Assembly (NCBI GenBank): GCA_020849475.1
Contig: JADLGE010000048.1
Coordinates: 30,917 to 94,916 of the forward strand
DNA length: 64,000 nucleotides
Direction of reading: 5' to 3'
Source: Gammaproteobacteria bacterium
Lineage (GTDB): Bacteria; Pseudomonadota; Gammaproteobacteria; Ga0077536
Shown: one piece after another, positions 27,664 through 37,575 of the stretch
How the letters are laid out: the number at the start of each line of letters is the position of its first letter
How positions within the stretch are numbered: position 1 is the first letter of the stretch
Notes under the pieces: generated by a model
What the model was told of the DNA's origin: nothing
The model's database searches: none
The model's input: only the letters and a program-made list of their open reading frames with translations
Translations under genes and position numbers: made by a program

Positions 27664-28515
27664 ATGTCCAGCACCGCGCTCATGCTCGATCTTCCGACCG
27701 ATATCGACAGCACCGTCCGTCTTGCCCTGAGCGAAGATGTCGGCAGCGGTGATGTCACCGCGACCTTGATTCCGGCATCGCGCATCTGCTCGGCGCGCGT
27801 GGTCTGTCGCGAGCCCGCAGTGCTGGCGGGCGCGCCGTGGTTCGACAGCGTGTTCCGTCATATCGATCCAGCAGTGACGGTGACCTGGCAATTCGCCGAC
27901 GGCGCCGCGCTGGCGGCCGATGACGTGGTCTGTCGTCTGCATGGACCGGCGCGCGCTATCGTCACCGGCGAGCGCAGCGCACTCAATTTCCTGCAGACCT
28001 TGTCCGCCACCGCTACCGTCACACGTCGTTACGTGACGGCTCTCGGTGACAGCAGCACGCGCATACTCGACACGCGCAAGACCGTTCCCGGCCTGCGCAG
28101 TGCGCAGAAATATGCCGTCCGTGCGGGCGGCGGCGTGAATCATCGCATGGGCCTGTTCGACGCCATCCTCATCAAGGAGAACCACATCGCCGCCGCCGGC
28201 TCAATCAGTGCCGCGGTCCGTGCGCTGCGCGCATCACACCCGGCGCTGCGCATCGAAGTCGAAGTCGAAAACATGCAGGAACTCGACGAGGCGCTGGCCG
28301 CCGGGGTCGAGATGATCATGCTCGACAACTTCACGCTGGACGCCATGCGTGCTGCCACGGCGCATGTTGCCGGTCGCGCCCTGGTCGAGATCTCCGGCGG
28401 TGTGGAATTGGACGCGCTGGCGGCGCTGGGCACGGTGGGCGCGGATTTCATCTCCGTTGGCGCCTTGACCAAGAATGTGCGGGCTATCGATTTCTCGATG
28501 CGGATCGAAAGCTGA
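27664..28515 (+). CDS. nadC: Nicotinate-nucleotide pyrophosphorylase (carboxylating)
   Basis: The 283-residue enzyme of NAD biosynthesis converts quinolinate and PRPP to nicotinate mononucleotide. Family stretches are LSEDVGSGDVTA at the start, GERSALNFLQTLSATAT, RILDTRKTVPGLR, KYAVRAGGGVNHRMGLFDAILIKENH and EVEVENMQELDEAL. Basic residues that bind quinolinate are present. The neighbouring nadA/nadB are not in the window. Confidence 0.96.
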   Translation: MSSTALMLDLPTDIDSTVRLALSEDVGSGDVTATLIPASRICSARVVCREPAVLAGAPWFDSVFRHIDPAVTVTWQFADGAALAADDVVCRLHGPARAIVTGERSALNFLQTLSATATVTRRYVTALGDSSTRILDTRKTVPGLRSAQKYAVRAGGGVNHRMGLFDAILIKENHIAAAGSISAAVRALRASHPALRIEVEVENMQELDEALAAGVEMIMLDNFTLDAMRAATAHVAGRALVEISGGVELDALAALGTVGADFISVGALTKNVRAIDFSMRIES

Positions 28516-28642
28516 TTGCCAAACTGAAGCGGCCGGCCGCAGGCATGCGTCAGCGTATGGCCGATGCGTCGCGCTGCTCGCTTGCCGTGCGCAACGGCGC
28601 GCGCTACGTTGCAAAGCGTCATCGGCCAACGCGGAGCACCCC

Positions 28643-29509
28643 ATGAAAAAAATCCTGTTCCAGCTCGACACCGATCCCATTCCCAATACCTTCGATACCG
28701 TGGTGGCCTATGACGGCGGCGCGGCTCATGTGTCCTGCCGCGGCAATATCAAGCCGAGCACGGTCGGCACCATGGTCGATGGCGCGGTGTTCACGCGCCC
28801 GCCCAAGCACAAGAAAAATACCGCGCTGTTCATCACCGGCAGCAACATGGGTGAAGGCGAAGCGGTGCTGGCCTCGATTCGCAATCATTTCTTCGGCGAC
28901 TTCCGCGTGTCGGTGATGCTCGACAGCAACGGCAGCAACAGCACCGCGGCCGCCGCCGTCGCCTATATCGGCCAGCACATGAAGATGGCCGGCAAACGCG
29001 CCGTGGTATTGGCCGGCACTGGCCCGGTCGGGCAGCGCGCGGCCGTGATGCTGGCCCAGGAAGGCGCCGACGTGGTGCTCACCTCGCGGCGTGTCGATCG
29101 CGCCGCCACCGCCTGTGAAGCAATGCGGCGGCGCTTCGGCGTGGATCTGCGGCCCGCTGCCGCGGGCGAACCCGAATCGATGCGTGAAGCGCTGCGCGGC
29201 GTCAACATCCTGCTCGCCACCGGCGCCGCCGGTGTGCAGTTGCTGCCGGAAGACATGTGGAAAGATTTGCCCGATCTCGAAATCCTGATCGACGCCAACG
29301 CCACGCCGCCCTTGGGCATTCAAGGCATCGACCTCATGGACCGCGCCACGCCCAAGCACCGCAAGCTGTGTTACGGCGCCATCGGCTTTGGCGGCTTCAA
29401 GCTCGAAGTGCATCGCGCCTGCATCGCGAAATTGTTTGAAAGCAACGATCAGGTGCTGGACGCGCCGGAGATCTATGCGCTGGCCAAGGCCATGATGGCG
29501 GCACGCTGA
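28643..29509 (+). CDS. Methylene-tetrahydromethanopterin dehydrogenase-like protein (MtdB type)
   Basis: The 288-residue protein matches the bacterial NAD(P)-dependent methylene-H4MPT dehydrogenase family. The N-terminal catalytic region reads KKILFQLDTDPIPNTFDTVVAYDGG and later RVSVMLDSNGSNSTAAAAVAY. The Rossmann motif is VVLAGTGPVGQRAA, and the end shows AIGFGGFKLEVHRACI. In methylotrophs it oxidises methylene-H4MPT during formaldehyde oxidation. No other C1 gene is visible here, so the pathway must be elsewhere or the role differs. GGAG precedes ATG 28643. Confidence 0.88.
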   Translation: MKKILFQLDTDPIPNTFDTVVAYDGGAAHVSCRGNIKPSTVGTMVDGAVFTRPPKHKKNTALFITGSNMGEGEAVLASIRNHFFGDFRVSVMLDSNGSNSTAAAAVAYIGQHMKMAGKRAVVLAGTGPVGQRAAVMLAQEGADVVLTSRRVDRAATACEAMRRRFGVDLRPAAAGEPESMREALRGVNILLATGAAGVQLLPEDMWKDLPDLEILIDANATPPLGIQGIDLMDRATPKHRKLCYGAIGFGGFKLEVHRACIAKLFESNDQVLDAPEIYALAKAMMAAR

Positions 29510-29519
29510 GCGTCGACCC

Positions 29520-30188
29520 ATGTGCGGCCGTTACATGTTGGCGCGCGATGCGCAGAGTCTGGCCGAGGAATTCGGCGTCAGCGCGCCCGACAGACTCGCA
29601 CCGCGATACAACATCTCGCCGACCCAGCCCGCGTTGATCGTGCGCGAAGTGGACCGCAAACGCGTGGCGGCGTTGGTGCGCTGGGGACTCGTGCCGTTCT
29701 GGGCCGATGACATAAGCATCGGCCAGCGCATGATCAATGCACGCAGCGAGACGGTTGCTGACAAGCCGGCGTTTCGCGCCGCGTTTCGCCGCCGACGCTG
29801 TCTGGTGCCGGCCGATGGCTACTACGAATGGCAAAGCCGCGATGGTCGCAAACAACCCTATCTCATCGCGCCTGCCGATGGCGGGTGCTTTGCGCTGGCG
29901 GGCCTGTGGGAGCATTGGCAGCGCGACGGCAACGAACTCGAAACCATGAGTCTCATGACCTGCGCCGCGAATGCCGCGCTCGGCGTGATTCACGACCGCA
30001 TGCCGGTCGTGATCGCGCGCGCCGACTACGGGCGCTGGCTGTCCGGCGACACACCGGCGGCGCAACTGCAGGACCTGCTCAAAGCCGCCAGCGATGATTA
30101 CTTCGTGGCGCGTGCCGTCAGTACGCGCGTCAATTCACCGCGCAATGACGACATCGAATGCATCGCGCCGCTCGCCGCTCTGTCCTGA
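29520..30188 (+). CDS. yedK: SOS response-associated peptidase family protein (YedK/HMCES)
   Basis: The 222-residue protein crosslinks to abasic sites in single-stranded DNA through Cys2, protecting them during replication. The N-terminus MCGRY fixes the start. Other active-site pieces are NISPTQPAL, WGLVPFWADD, INARSETV, GYYEWQ (Glu) and GVIHDRMPVV (His). All key residues are present. It is 10 bases after the mtdB-like gene. Confidence 0.94.
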   Translation: MCGRYMLARDAQSLAEEFGVSAPDRLAPRYNISPTQPALIVREVDRKRVAALVRWGLVPFWADDISIGQRMINARSETVADKPAFRAAFRRRRCLVPADGYYEWQSRDGRKQPYLIAPADGGCFALAGLWEHWQRDGNELETMSLMTCAANAALGVIHDRMPVVIARADYGRWLSGDTPAAQLQDLLKAASDDYFVARAVSTRVNSPRNDDIECIAPLAALS

Positions 30189-30189
30189 C

Positions 30190-31227
30190 ATGAGGCTCCG
30201 TCTGTGGCTGTTCAGTGTCGCACTGCTGACGTTCAGCCTGACGCCCGCCGCGCAACTTCCTGAACCGGTACAGCGCGGCCTGGCGGCGGCCGTCGCGGCC
30301 GGTGATCGACAGGCTGCACGCACCGCTGACGAACTCATCGCCCGTGGTGAAATGACTGGAGACGCCGCCGCTGCGCGCACCGCGCTGGCCGCGGCTGCGC
30401 GCAGCGGCGACACACAGGCCGCTTATGTGCTTGGCGTGCTGGCCTACCGCGCCCGCGATCTGGCGAACGCGCTGGCGCACTGGCAACAGGCCGCGGCCGC
30501 TGGCCATCTCGACGCCCATTACAATCTCGCGCTGCTGTTGGCGCGCAATCCTGCCACCGCGAACGCCGCCGACGCCGAATTCGAAGCTGCCGCGCGTGGC
30601 CATCACGTGCTGGCCTGCTTTGCACTTGGCACGCGCCTCGCGGCCAGTGACGAGCCTGCCGCGCGGCGTTGGCTGGAATGCGCCGCCAGTCAGGGTTACG
30701 CCCCCGCGCAATTCAATCTGGCCACGCTCTACGCGCGCACGCCGCGCGATGCGTCAGGTCTTGAGGTTGCGCGCCGCTGGTATGCGGCGGCCGCTCCCAC
30801 TTTTGCACCCGCCGCGAGCGCGCTGGCCGCCTTGCCCGGTGCGCCCGCCTCCGCCGCGCCATCCGCGCCTGGTTCGAGCTTGATGCTGCGCGATCACACG
30901 TGGGTCCTGGCCCAGCCTGGCGCCGCTTACACGGTGCAGATCGCCAGTGGCAGCAGCGCCGCGGTGCTGGAAGCGATGCTTGAACGTGAGGTGGCCAGCG
31001 GCGACGCCGCGTGTGTGCATGAACATCCCGACGCGCGCCAGGCCTATAGCGCCATCGTCGGTGTATTCGCCGACCGCGCCAGCGCCGAGCGCGCGCGCGC
31101 CGCGCTGCCCGCATCGGTGCGCGCCAATAATCCCTGGGTGCGGCGCCTGGGTTCACTCCAGCAGTCGCTGCGCGCCGCCGACAAGCAGGCAGCCAGTGGC
31201 GCCGATGCGCACGCAGATTCGAACTGA
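30190..31227 (+). CDS. Exported Sel1-repeat protein with a C-terminal SPOR domain
   Basis: The 345-residue protein has a signal peptide (1-20), Sel1-like helical repeats (about 70-220: AAYVLGVLAYRARDLANALAHWQQAAAAG, AHYNLALLLA, AQFNLATLYA) and, after an Ala/Pro-rich linker, a SPOR domain (about 255-325: YTVQIASGSSAAVLEAML, YSAIVGVFADRASAERARAALP). SPOR domains bind denuded peptidoglycan at division sites, so a septal or envelope role is likely. ATG 30190 begins two bases after the YedK stop. Confidence 0.83.
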   Translation: MRLRLWLFSVALLTFSLTPAAQLPEPVQRGLAAAVAAGDRQAARTADELIARGEMTGDAAAARTALAAAARSGDTQAAYVLGVLAYRARDLANALAHWQQAAAAGHLDAHYNLALLLARNPATANAADAEFEAAARGHHVLACFALGTRLAASDEPAARRWLECAASQGYAPAQFNLATLYARTPRDASGLEVARRWYAAAAPTFAPAASALAALPGAPASAAPSAPGSSLMLRDHTWVLAQPGAAYTVQIASGSSAAVLEAMLEREVASGDAACVHEHPDARQAYSAIVGVFADRASAERARAALPASVRANNPWVRRLGSLQQSLRAADKQAASGADAHADSN

Positions 31228-31281
31228 GTTACCATCCCAGCGTCTTTTCAAAAGCAACCACAGCGAGCAGCCGCCCCTTCG

Positions 31282-32019
31282 ATGAGCCAGTTCGAGGAAC
31301 TTCTTGTCGCGCCCAGCGAGTCCTTGCTGAAGACGCTGTACAAATCCGCGGCGAGTCAGCCCGAGCGCCCCGGTGGCGGTGTCGCCCGCACACGACAAAT
31401 TGCCAAGAGCCTCGGCCTCACCTACACGCAATTGATCTGCGCCTTGGGTTTCAATGCGCGTATTCAGGACTTGTCCGACGTGCTCGCGGTGCTGGGCTTC
31501 GAGAGTTACGACGCGCTCGCCCACGAACGCAACCTCGCCTTCGCGAGTGATATCTACCAGCAGCTCGGCATCAAGGATTTGCTGGCCATCTACCTGCACG
31601 TGCCGCGCTCGCGCCCGCTGCTGGAAGTCATCCAGCACCTTCTGAACAAACGTCTGCAGACCATCGAGGATCGCATCGAGGCGACCGTCAACTCGGTCGT
31701 CATCGAGCGTTATAAGAAGGAAATGCGCGCCATCTACAACGACGGCGTGGCACAGATTGATTTCGCCGAAGAACGCCTGGCACGTCCCTACAATGGCTTT
31801 CGCGCGCTGCTCGGCGAGGTGTCATTGATCGTTGAGAGCCGCTTGATCCCGATAGGCGACATCTTCTTTCGCGACAACATCCTGCCGGAAGAAAAGCGCC
31901 GTCTCATGATTCGCGGCTTGATTCCGCGCTCGCTGGTCGAGTCCCGCCTCGCCGATCACAATCTGAGCGACCAGGAGCGCACGGTGCTGGAGGATCAGCT
32001 CAAGCTGCTGGGCCCGTAG
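31282..32019 (+). CDS. Unrecognised 245-residue cytoplasmic protein
   Basis: I do not recognise a family. The protein is soluble-looking and mostly helical. Residues 36-66 (VARTRQIAKSLGLTYTQLICAL onward) could be a helix-turn-helix-like unit. The middle is charged and possibly coiled coil (LNKRLQTIEDRIEATVNSVVIERYKKEMRAIYN). The C-terminal half contains SLIVESRLIPIGDIFFRDN. There is no signal peptide or long hydrophobic segment. It follows the SPOR gene by 54 bases and is followed by an inverted pair of family B repeats. Confidence 0.75.
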   Translation: MSQFEELLVAPSESLLKTLYKSAASQPERPGGGVARTRQIAKSLGLTYTQLICALGFNARIQDLSDVLAVLGFESYDALAHERNLAFASDIYQQLGIKDLLAIYLHVPRSRPLLEVIQHLLNKRLQTIEDRIEATVNSVVIERYKKEMRAIYNDGVAQIDFAEERLARPYNGFRALLGEVSLIVESRLIPIGDIFFRDNILPEEKRRLMIRGLIPRSLVESRLADHNLSDQERTVLEDQLKLLGP

Positions 32020-32045
32020 CCGCGCGTTCATTTGCACGTTCAAGT

Positions 32046-32107
32046 GTCAGACTGAAGTCTGACCCACAATAAAAACCATTCTTCTGTGAGTCAGACCCCA
32101 GTCTGAC
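32046..32107. repeat. Inverted pair of palindromic repeats, family B
   Basis: Copy 1 is GTCAGACT-GA-AGTCTGAC (32046-32063). Copy 2 in the opposite orientation is GTCAGAC-CCCA-GTCTGAC (32090-32107). It lies between the convergent unknown gene and ppsA, so it could also act as a bidirectional hairpin terminator. Confidence 0.85.
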
Positions 32108-32127
32108 ATCCACTGCGATGAACTACC

Positions 32128-34494
32128 TCAGCGCTTGGCCAGATCCAGCCAGGTGCTGACCACGGTGTCGGGATTGAGCGAGATGCTCTCGATACCCTGA
32201 TCCAGCAGCCACTCCGCCAGGTCTTCGTGATCCGACGGCCCCTGGCCGCAGATGCCGATGTACTTGTTGGCTTTACGGCAGGCATCGATGGCGCGCTTCA
32301 TGAGCGCCTTGACCGCGTCGTTGCGTTCGTCGAAACGATCGGCCACCAGGCCCGAGTCGCGGTCGAGACCCAAGGTCAGCTGGGTCAGGTCATTCGAGCC
32401 GATCGAGAAGCCATCGAAGTGCACCAGGAACTCGTCGGCCAGCAAGGCATTGGACGGCAGCTCGCACATCATGATCACGCGCAGCCCGTGCAGGCCGCGC
32501 TTCAAGCCATTGGCGCCCAGCAGTTCGACCACCGACGCCGCCTCGCTGACGGTGCGCACGAAGGGCACCATCACTTCGACGTTGGTCAGGCCCATCTGCT
32601 CGCGCACATAGCGCAGCGCTTCGCACTCCATTTCGAAGCAGGGCTTGAAGGATTCGGCCACGTAGCGCGAGGCGCCGCGGAAACCCAGCATGGGGTTTTC
32701 CTCGTGCGGCTCGTAGCGCTGGCCGCCAATCAGGTTGGCGTATTCATTGGACTTGAAATCCGACAGGCGCACGATGACCGGTTGCGGCGCGAAAGCCGCG
32801 GCGATGGTCGCGATGCCTTCAATCAGACGCGACACGAAAAATTCGCGCGGGCTCGGATAAGCGGCTATCAGCGGCGCGATGGTGCTCTTGAGATCGGCCG
32901 GCAGCGTGTCGAATTCGAGCAGCGCGCGCGGATGAATGCCGATCATGCGATTGATGATGAACTCCAGACGCGCAAGGCCGACACCGCGATGCGGCAGGCT
33001 GGCGAACGCGAACGCACGGTCGGGGTTGCCGACGTTCATCATGATCTTGACCTTGAGATCCGGCATTGCGGTCAGCGAGATCTCGTCGCGCGTGAAGGGC
33101 AGCGCGCCGCGATACACGAAACCGGTATCACCGCCGGCGCAGGACACCGTTACCATTTCGCCGTCTTTCACGCGCTCGGTGGCGTCGCCACAGCCGACGA
33201 TGGCCGGCACGCCGAGTTCACGCGCGATGATGGCGGCATGACAGGTGCGGCCGCCGCGGTTGGTGACGATGGCCGCCGCACGCTTCATGACCGGCTCCCA
33301 GTCGGGGTCGGTCATGTCGGTGATCAGCACGTCACCCGGCTGCAGGCTGTCCATCTCGTCGACGCTGGCGATGACGCGCGCGCGCCCGGCCCCAATCTTC
33401 TGGCCGATGGAGCGGCCCTCGGCCAGCACTTCGCCCTCTTCTTTCAGATCGAAGCGCTCGATGATCTGACCGTTGCGGCTTTGCACGGTCTCAGGCCGCG
33501 CCTGCACGATGTACAACTGGCCGTCGTGACCGTCGCGCGCCCATTCGATGTCCATCGGCCGCCCGTAATGGGCTTCGATGGACATCGCGATGCGCGCGAG
33601 CTGTTCGACTTCCGCATCGGTGATGGAGAAACGCTTGCGGCGAGCCTCGTCGACTTCCTCGGTCAGCACGCTGTGGCCCTTCTGGCTACCGGGCGGTGCA
33701 TAGACCATCTGCAATTGCTTGCTGCCGAGATTGCGGCGCAGGATGGCGCGCTTGGCGGCCGCCAGCGACGGCTTGTAGACATAGAATTCGTCGGGGTTGA
33801 CCGCGCCCTGCACGACCATTTCACCCAGGCCGTAGCTGGAGGTGATGAACACCACGTCGCGAAAGCCCGACTCGGTGTCGAGCGTGAACATCACGCCGCT
33901 GGCGCCGATGTCACTGCGCACCATGCGCTGGATGCCGGCCGACAAGGCCACCGCGTGATGATCGTAGCCCTGGTGCACGCGGTAGGAGATCGCGCGGTCG
34001 TTGAACAGCGAAGCGAACACCTCGCGAATCTTGTGCGTGACGGCATCGAGGCCGACCACGTTCAAAAAAGTCTCCTGCTGGCCGGCGAACGATGCCTCGG
34101 GCAAGTCCTCGGCGGTCGCCGACGAGCGCACTGCCACCGAGAACTGGCCGCCGGCGCTGGCGGTCATAGCGGCATAGGCTGCTTCGATGGCACTTTGCAG
34201 CCTGGCCGGCAGCGGGGTCTCGACTATCCAGGCGCGAATTTCGCGACCGGCCTTGGTCAGCGCCGGCACATCATCGATGTCGAGCGCGGCCAGGCGCGCT
34301 TGAATGCGCTTGTCGAGGCCATCATGGGCAAGAAAATCGCGAAATGCCTGAGCGGTGGTCGCGAAGCCGCCCGGCACGCGTACGCCGGCGGCATCGAGAT
34401 GGCGAATCATTTCACCCAATGAGGCATTCTTGCCGCCAACCTTGTCGACGTCGTGCATGCCGACGTCCTTGAGAGAGACGATATAATCGTTCAT
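32128..34494 (-). CDS. ppsA: Phosphoenolpyruvate synthase (pyruvate, water dikinase)
   Basis: The 788-residue enzyme makes PEP from pyruvate with ATP for gluconeogenesis. Domain order is an N-terminal ATP-grasp domain ([30 protein letters not shown]), the swivelling phosphohistidine domain ([21 protein letters not shown], catalytic His about 420) and the C-terminal PEP-binding barrel ([43 protein letters not shown]). ATG 34494 gives the standard length. It is divergent from its predicted regulatory protein. Confidence 0.97.
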   Translation of the reverse strand: MNDYIVSLKDVGMHDVDKVGGKNASLGEMIRHLDAAGVRVPGGFATTAQAFRDFLAHDGLDKRIQARLAALDIDDVPALTKAGREIRAWIVETPLPARLQSAIEAAYAAMTASAGGQFSVAVRSSATAEDLPEASFAGQQETFLNVVGLDAVTHKIREVFASLFNDRAISYRVHQGYDHHAVALSAGIQRMVRSDIGASGVMFTLDTESGFRDVVFITSSYGLGEMVVQGAVNPDEFYVYKPSLAAAKRAILRRNLGSKQLQMVYAPPGSQKGHSVLTEEVDEARRKRFSITDAEVEQLARIAMSIEAHYGRPMDIEWARDGHDGQLYIVQARPETVQSRNGQIIERFDLKEEGEVLAEGRSIGQKIGAGRARVIASVDEMDSLQPGDVLITDMTDPDWEPVMKRAAAIVTNRGGRTCHAAIIARELGVPAIVGCGDATERVKDGEMVTVSCAGGDTGFVYRGALPFTRDEISLTAMPDLKVKIMMNVGNPDRAFAFASLPHRGVGLARLEFIINRMIGIHPRALLEFDTLPADLKSTIAPLIAAYPSPREFFVSRLIEGIATIAAAFAPQPVIVRLSDFKSNEYANLIGGQRYEPHEENPMLGFRGASRYVAESFKPCFEMECEALRYVREQMGLTNVEVMVPFVRTVSEAASVVELLGANGLKRGLHGLRVIMMCELPSNALLADEFLVHFDGFSIGSNDLTQLTLGLDRDSGLVADRFDERNDAVKALMKRAIDACRKANKYIGICGQGPSDHEDLAEWLLDQGIESISLNPDTVVSTWLDLAKR

Positions 34495-34602
34495 TACTGC
34501 TTCGATTGATTTGACTCGACACTCGACTGCTCGCGCAGGCACCAACCTCGCCGCCGGCGGGGGGGTGGGATTGTAACCGACACCGTAGCCCCGCCGAAAC
34601 CT

Positions 34603-35409
34603 ATGAACCGTCGCGCATTTTTCGTCTCCGACCGGACCGGCATTACCGCCGAAACGCTGGGCGCCAGCCTCTTGACGCAGTTCCCGGACATCGACTTCAA
34701 ACGCACCAACATTCCCTTCGTGACCAACGAACTGGCGGCCCACGCAGCGGTTGCCACCATCCAGCACGCGGCCGAGGACGACGCCATCGCGCCGCTGGTG
34801 TTCAGCACCCTCACCGATCCGGTCATCCAGCGCATTGTCGCCACCAGCAGCCCGCATTTCTTCGATCTGTTCGGCACCTTCATCGCGCCGCTTGAAATTG
34901 CCCTGGCGCGCCAGTCGTCCCACACCGCCGGCCGCATGCACGGCGTGTTCGACTCCGGCGCCTACGACAAGCGCATGCAGGCGCTGAATTTCACTCTGAG
35001 CCACGACGACGGCCTGTCGCCGCGCGACCTCAAGGAAGCAGATCTGGTGCTGCTCGGCGTGTCACGTAGCGGCAAGACGCCGACCTGCCTGTACCTCGCC
35101 ATGCATTACTCGCTCAAGACCGCCAATTATCCGCTGACCGATGACGATTTCGGTTCGATCAAGCTGCCCAAGATCCTGCAGCCCTGCCGCGACAAGCTCT
35201 ATGGCCTGACCATCGCACCCGAACAGTTGAGCCGCATCCGCCGCGAACGCCGCCCGACCGGCGACTATTCGAGCCTGGTGCGCTGCCGCGCGGAAATTGC
35301 CATGGCCGAAGCGATGTTCCGCACCGAGAACATCCAATACATCGACTCCACCAGTATTTCGATTGAGGAAATTGCCGCGACCGTGGTGCGCGACATGGGC
35401 CTGCATTGA
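34603..35409 (+). CDS. ppsR: Phosphoenolpyruvate synthase regulatory protein (bifunctional kinase/pyrophosphorylase, DUF299)
   Basis: The 268-residue protein inactivates and reactivates PEP synthase by ADP-dependent phosphorylation and phosphate-dependent dephosphorylation of a threonine beside its catalytic histidine. Evidence is the start [18 protein letters not shown], the P-loop-like [17 protein letters not shown] (about residues 147-163), and [16 protein letters not shown]. Placement divergent from ppsA, with start codons about 110 bases apart, supports the role. Confidence 0.95.
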   Translation: MNRRAFFVSDRTGITAETLGASLLTQFPDIDFKRTNIPFVTNELAAHAAVATIQHAAEDDAIAPLVFSTLTDPVIQRIVATSSPHFFDLFGTFIAPLEIALARQSSHTAGRMHGVFDSGAYDKRMQALNFTLSHDDGLSPRDLKEADLVLLGVSRSGKTPTCLYLAMHYSLKTANYPLTDDDFGSIKLPKILQPCRDKLYGLTIAPEQLSRIRRERRPTGDYSSLVRCRAEIAMAEAMFRTENIQYIDSTSISIEEIAATVVRDMGLH

Positions 35410-35419
35410 AGAGCGCCGC

Positions 35420-36727
35420 GTGACATCCGCCACCGCGCCGCACGGGCGCGCCGTCGGCCTGTTGGTATGTCTCATGATCGCGCTGTCGCTGGCCCACGGC
35501 GTGAACGGCGCGCTGCTGCCGGCGTGGCCGGCCGGGCTGTGCGTATGGCTGGTGGCGGCGTTGCTGGCGGGCTCCATATCGCGCTTCCAGAAAGTGCAGG
35601 TGACCATCATGGGCGTGGTGGGCTTGGCCGGGCTCGCCAGCGGCCTGCCGCGCGGTGATTACAGCGGCTGGCCGCAGATGCTGGAAGGCAACCAGGCGAT
35701 CCTGGCGATGCTCGCCAGCGTGTCTTTTCTACGCTTGGTGGCGCGCAGCGGCGCCCATGTCGGGGAACGCCTGCCGCGCGGCGCGGGCGCCATCGCGCCG
35801 ACCTTGCTGGCGGTGCACCTGTTCGGCGCCATCATCAATATCTCGGCGGCGTTCGTGGTCGGCCAGCGCATAAGCGCGGATGACTCGTTGACGCCGCTGC
35901 AAGCCAAGGTCGTGACACGCGCCTTCGTCGCGGCGGCCTGCTGGTCGCCGCTGTTCGCTTCGATGGCGGTGGCCTTGCACTACGTGCCCGATGTGACCGT
36001 GGTGCAGGTCATCAAGCTCAATCTGCCACTGGCGGCATCCTTGCTGGCCTTCGCGGCCTGGGATCTGCGCCGCGATGCCGAGGTCGCCCACTTCATCGGC
36101 TTTCCCCTGCACCGCGAAGCGCTGGCCGCGCCCCTGACCTTGAGCACCCTCGTGCTCGGTCTCTACAGCACGGTAGAAGGCTGGTCGGTGCTGACCATCA
36201 TCGTTATCGCGGCCTTCTGTTGCGTGGCGCTGCTCCGCGTGCGCGCGCCGTGGACCGAGACCCGTCGCCTGCTGTGGCACCACGTCGACAAGGAACTGCC
36301 GCGCATGGGCGGCGAATTCGCGCTCTTCATCGGCGCCACGGTGCTGGCAAGCGGTGTCGGCACGTTCGCGGCCGCGCACCCGCCGCCGTGGGTGGTCGAC
36401 CCCGCGACCGCCGCCGATGGCATTCCGCTGTTGTTCCTGCTGGTGGTGGCGACGCTGTGCGGCATCCATCCGGTGATCAGCGTGGCGACGCTCGCCAGCC
36501 TGTTTCCCGCGCACCTCACCGCGCCCGACGTGCTGGCGGCGGTGGTGTTGATGGCGTGGTCCATCACCTTGGGCACCTCGCCGGTATCCGGCACCACGCT
36601 CGCCATGCATGGCCGCTTCGGCATTCCCAGTACGCAGTTCCTGCGCTGGAATCTGCCCTTCACCGCTTTCGGTCTCGCCAGCGGCTGCGCGCTGCTCGGC
36701 GTGGCCGATTACTTGGGCTGGGCCTGA
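35420..36727 (+). CDS. Polytopic inner-membrane protein, transporter-like, family not identified
   Basis: A 435-residue protein with about eleven hydrophobic segments. The start is GTG 35420, ten bases after the ppsR stop; the frame also runs upstream into ppsR, which I reject. Hallmarks are paired half-repeats: residues near 150-190 (LFGAIINISAAFVVG) and near 340-395 (LCGIHPVISVATLASLFP, SITLGTSPVSGTTLAM). The GIHPVIS and GTSPVSGT motifs resemble re-entrant loops of ion-coupled anion or dicarboxylate transporters, which is an inference. The substrate is unknown. Confidence 0.72.
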   Translation: MTSATAPHGRAVGLLVCLMIALSLAHGVNGALLPAWPAGLCVWLVAALLAGSISRFQKVQVTIMGVVGLAGLASGLPRGDYSGWPQMLEGNQAILAMLASVSFLRLVARSGAHVGERLPRGAGAIAPTLLAVHLFGAIINISAAFVVGQRISADDSLTPLQAKVVTRAFVAAACWSPLFASMAVALHYVPDVTVVQVIKLNLPLAASLLAFAAWDLRRDAEVAHFIGFPLHREALAAPLTLSTLVLGLYSTVEGWSVLTIIVIAAFCCVALLRVRAPWTETRRLLWHHVDKELPRMGGEFALFIGATVLASGVGTFAAAHPPPWVVDPATAADGIPLLFLLVVATLCGIHPVISVATLASLFPAHLTAPDVLAAVVLMAWSITLGTSPVSGTTLAMHGRFGIPSTQFLRWNLPFTAFGLASGCALLGVADYLGWA

Positions 36728-37575
36728 GCGGCGGGCTTGATGACAAAGCTCAAGGTGCGACCGAGCCCGTAGTCGGCGCGATAGCTGCCCGGCACGGCGG
36801 GGTTCATCTTGCCCAGCGTGCCGGTGATCAGGAGCTGCCCGGCCTGCAGCTGCCAGCCGTGGCCGTATAAATCATTCACCAGCCACAGCAAGGCCTCGAG
36901 CTGGTTGCCGAGCGCGTCATGGGCGGCGCCGCTGTCGATGACCTGTTCGTCCTTGTACAGCGCGACCTTGATGCCGTTGACCTCGTCCAGATCCTTCAGC
37001 GCGAAAGGCGCGCCGACCACGTAATGGCTGGACGAGACATTGGTGGCGATGATGTCGTAGGCGTTGAGGCCGCCGACATTGGTGTAGTTCAGATCCGGAA
37101 TTTCGACCGCCGGGAGTGCGTGACGGATATAGGTTTTGAGATCGGCCACCGAATGCAGCTTGCGCGTGATGGGTGAGCGCAAGACGTAGCCGACCTCGAC
37201 TTCCAGCATCGGCTTCTTGAACACACCCGCGTCGATCTCCGCGCCGTCCTGGTACGCGCCGTCGGCGAACAGCACGCCCGATATCGGATCCTTGTAATGA
37301 AATCGGGTGCGCAGCGCAGCGTTGGTGAAGCCGGCCTTGTAGCCGCCGATGCTGCGCTTCTTGCGCAGTTGATGGGTGACCAGGGCATGCTGGATGTCAT
37401 AGGCCGAGTCGCGATTGAGCTGGTCGTAATACACCGACAGCAAAGGCATGGGCTGACCGTGCGCGAGTTCGAGCTCGACAATATCGGCCCAGTCATCGGC
37501 GCTGCCATCGGCCGCCTGCGCAGTGGCGCACACCAATCCTCCAAGCAGCAGGGCCGCCAGCGTATGAGCTTTCAA
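36709..37575 (-). CDS. Exported 2-keto-4-pentenoate hydratase-like protein (FAH/MhpD superfamily)
   Basis: The protein (288 residues from a TTG start at 37575) has a signal peptide (KAHTLAALLLGGLVCATAQAA) and then an MhpD-like fold: RRSIGGY-type stretch RSIGGYKAGFT, GVLFADGAY, the metal-ligand region MLEVEVGYVLRSPI, LPAVEIPDL, and NQLEALLWLVNDL. The cytoplasmic relatives hydrate 2-hydroxypentadienoate in aromatic meta-cleavage pathways; export is unusual. The TTG has AAAGGA six bases upstream; ATG 37623 is an alternative but would put non-signal residues first. It overlaps the preceding convergent gene by 19 bases. Confidence 0.78.
   Translation of the reverse strand: MKAHTLAALLLGGLVCATAQAADGSADDWADIVELELAHGQPMPLLSVYYDQLNRDSAYDIQHALVTHQLRKKRSIGGYKAGFTNAALRTRFHYKDPISGVLFADGAYQDGAEIDAGVFKKPMLEVEVGYVLRSPITRKLHSVADLKTYIRHALPAVEIPDLNYTNVGGLNAYDIIATNVSSSHYVVGAPFALKDLDEVNGIKVALYKDEQVIDSGAAHDALGNQLEALLWLVNDLYGHGWQLQAGQLLITGTLGKMNPAVPGSYRADYGLGRTLSFVIKPAAQAQPK

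Noticed and set aside
32227..34422. A 731-codon open frame on the plus strand opposite ppsA
   Set aside because: It is antisense to a clearly conserved gene and reads as the low-complexity, His/Arg/Gln-rich shadow typical of GC-rich DNA.
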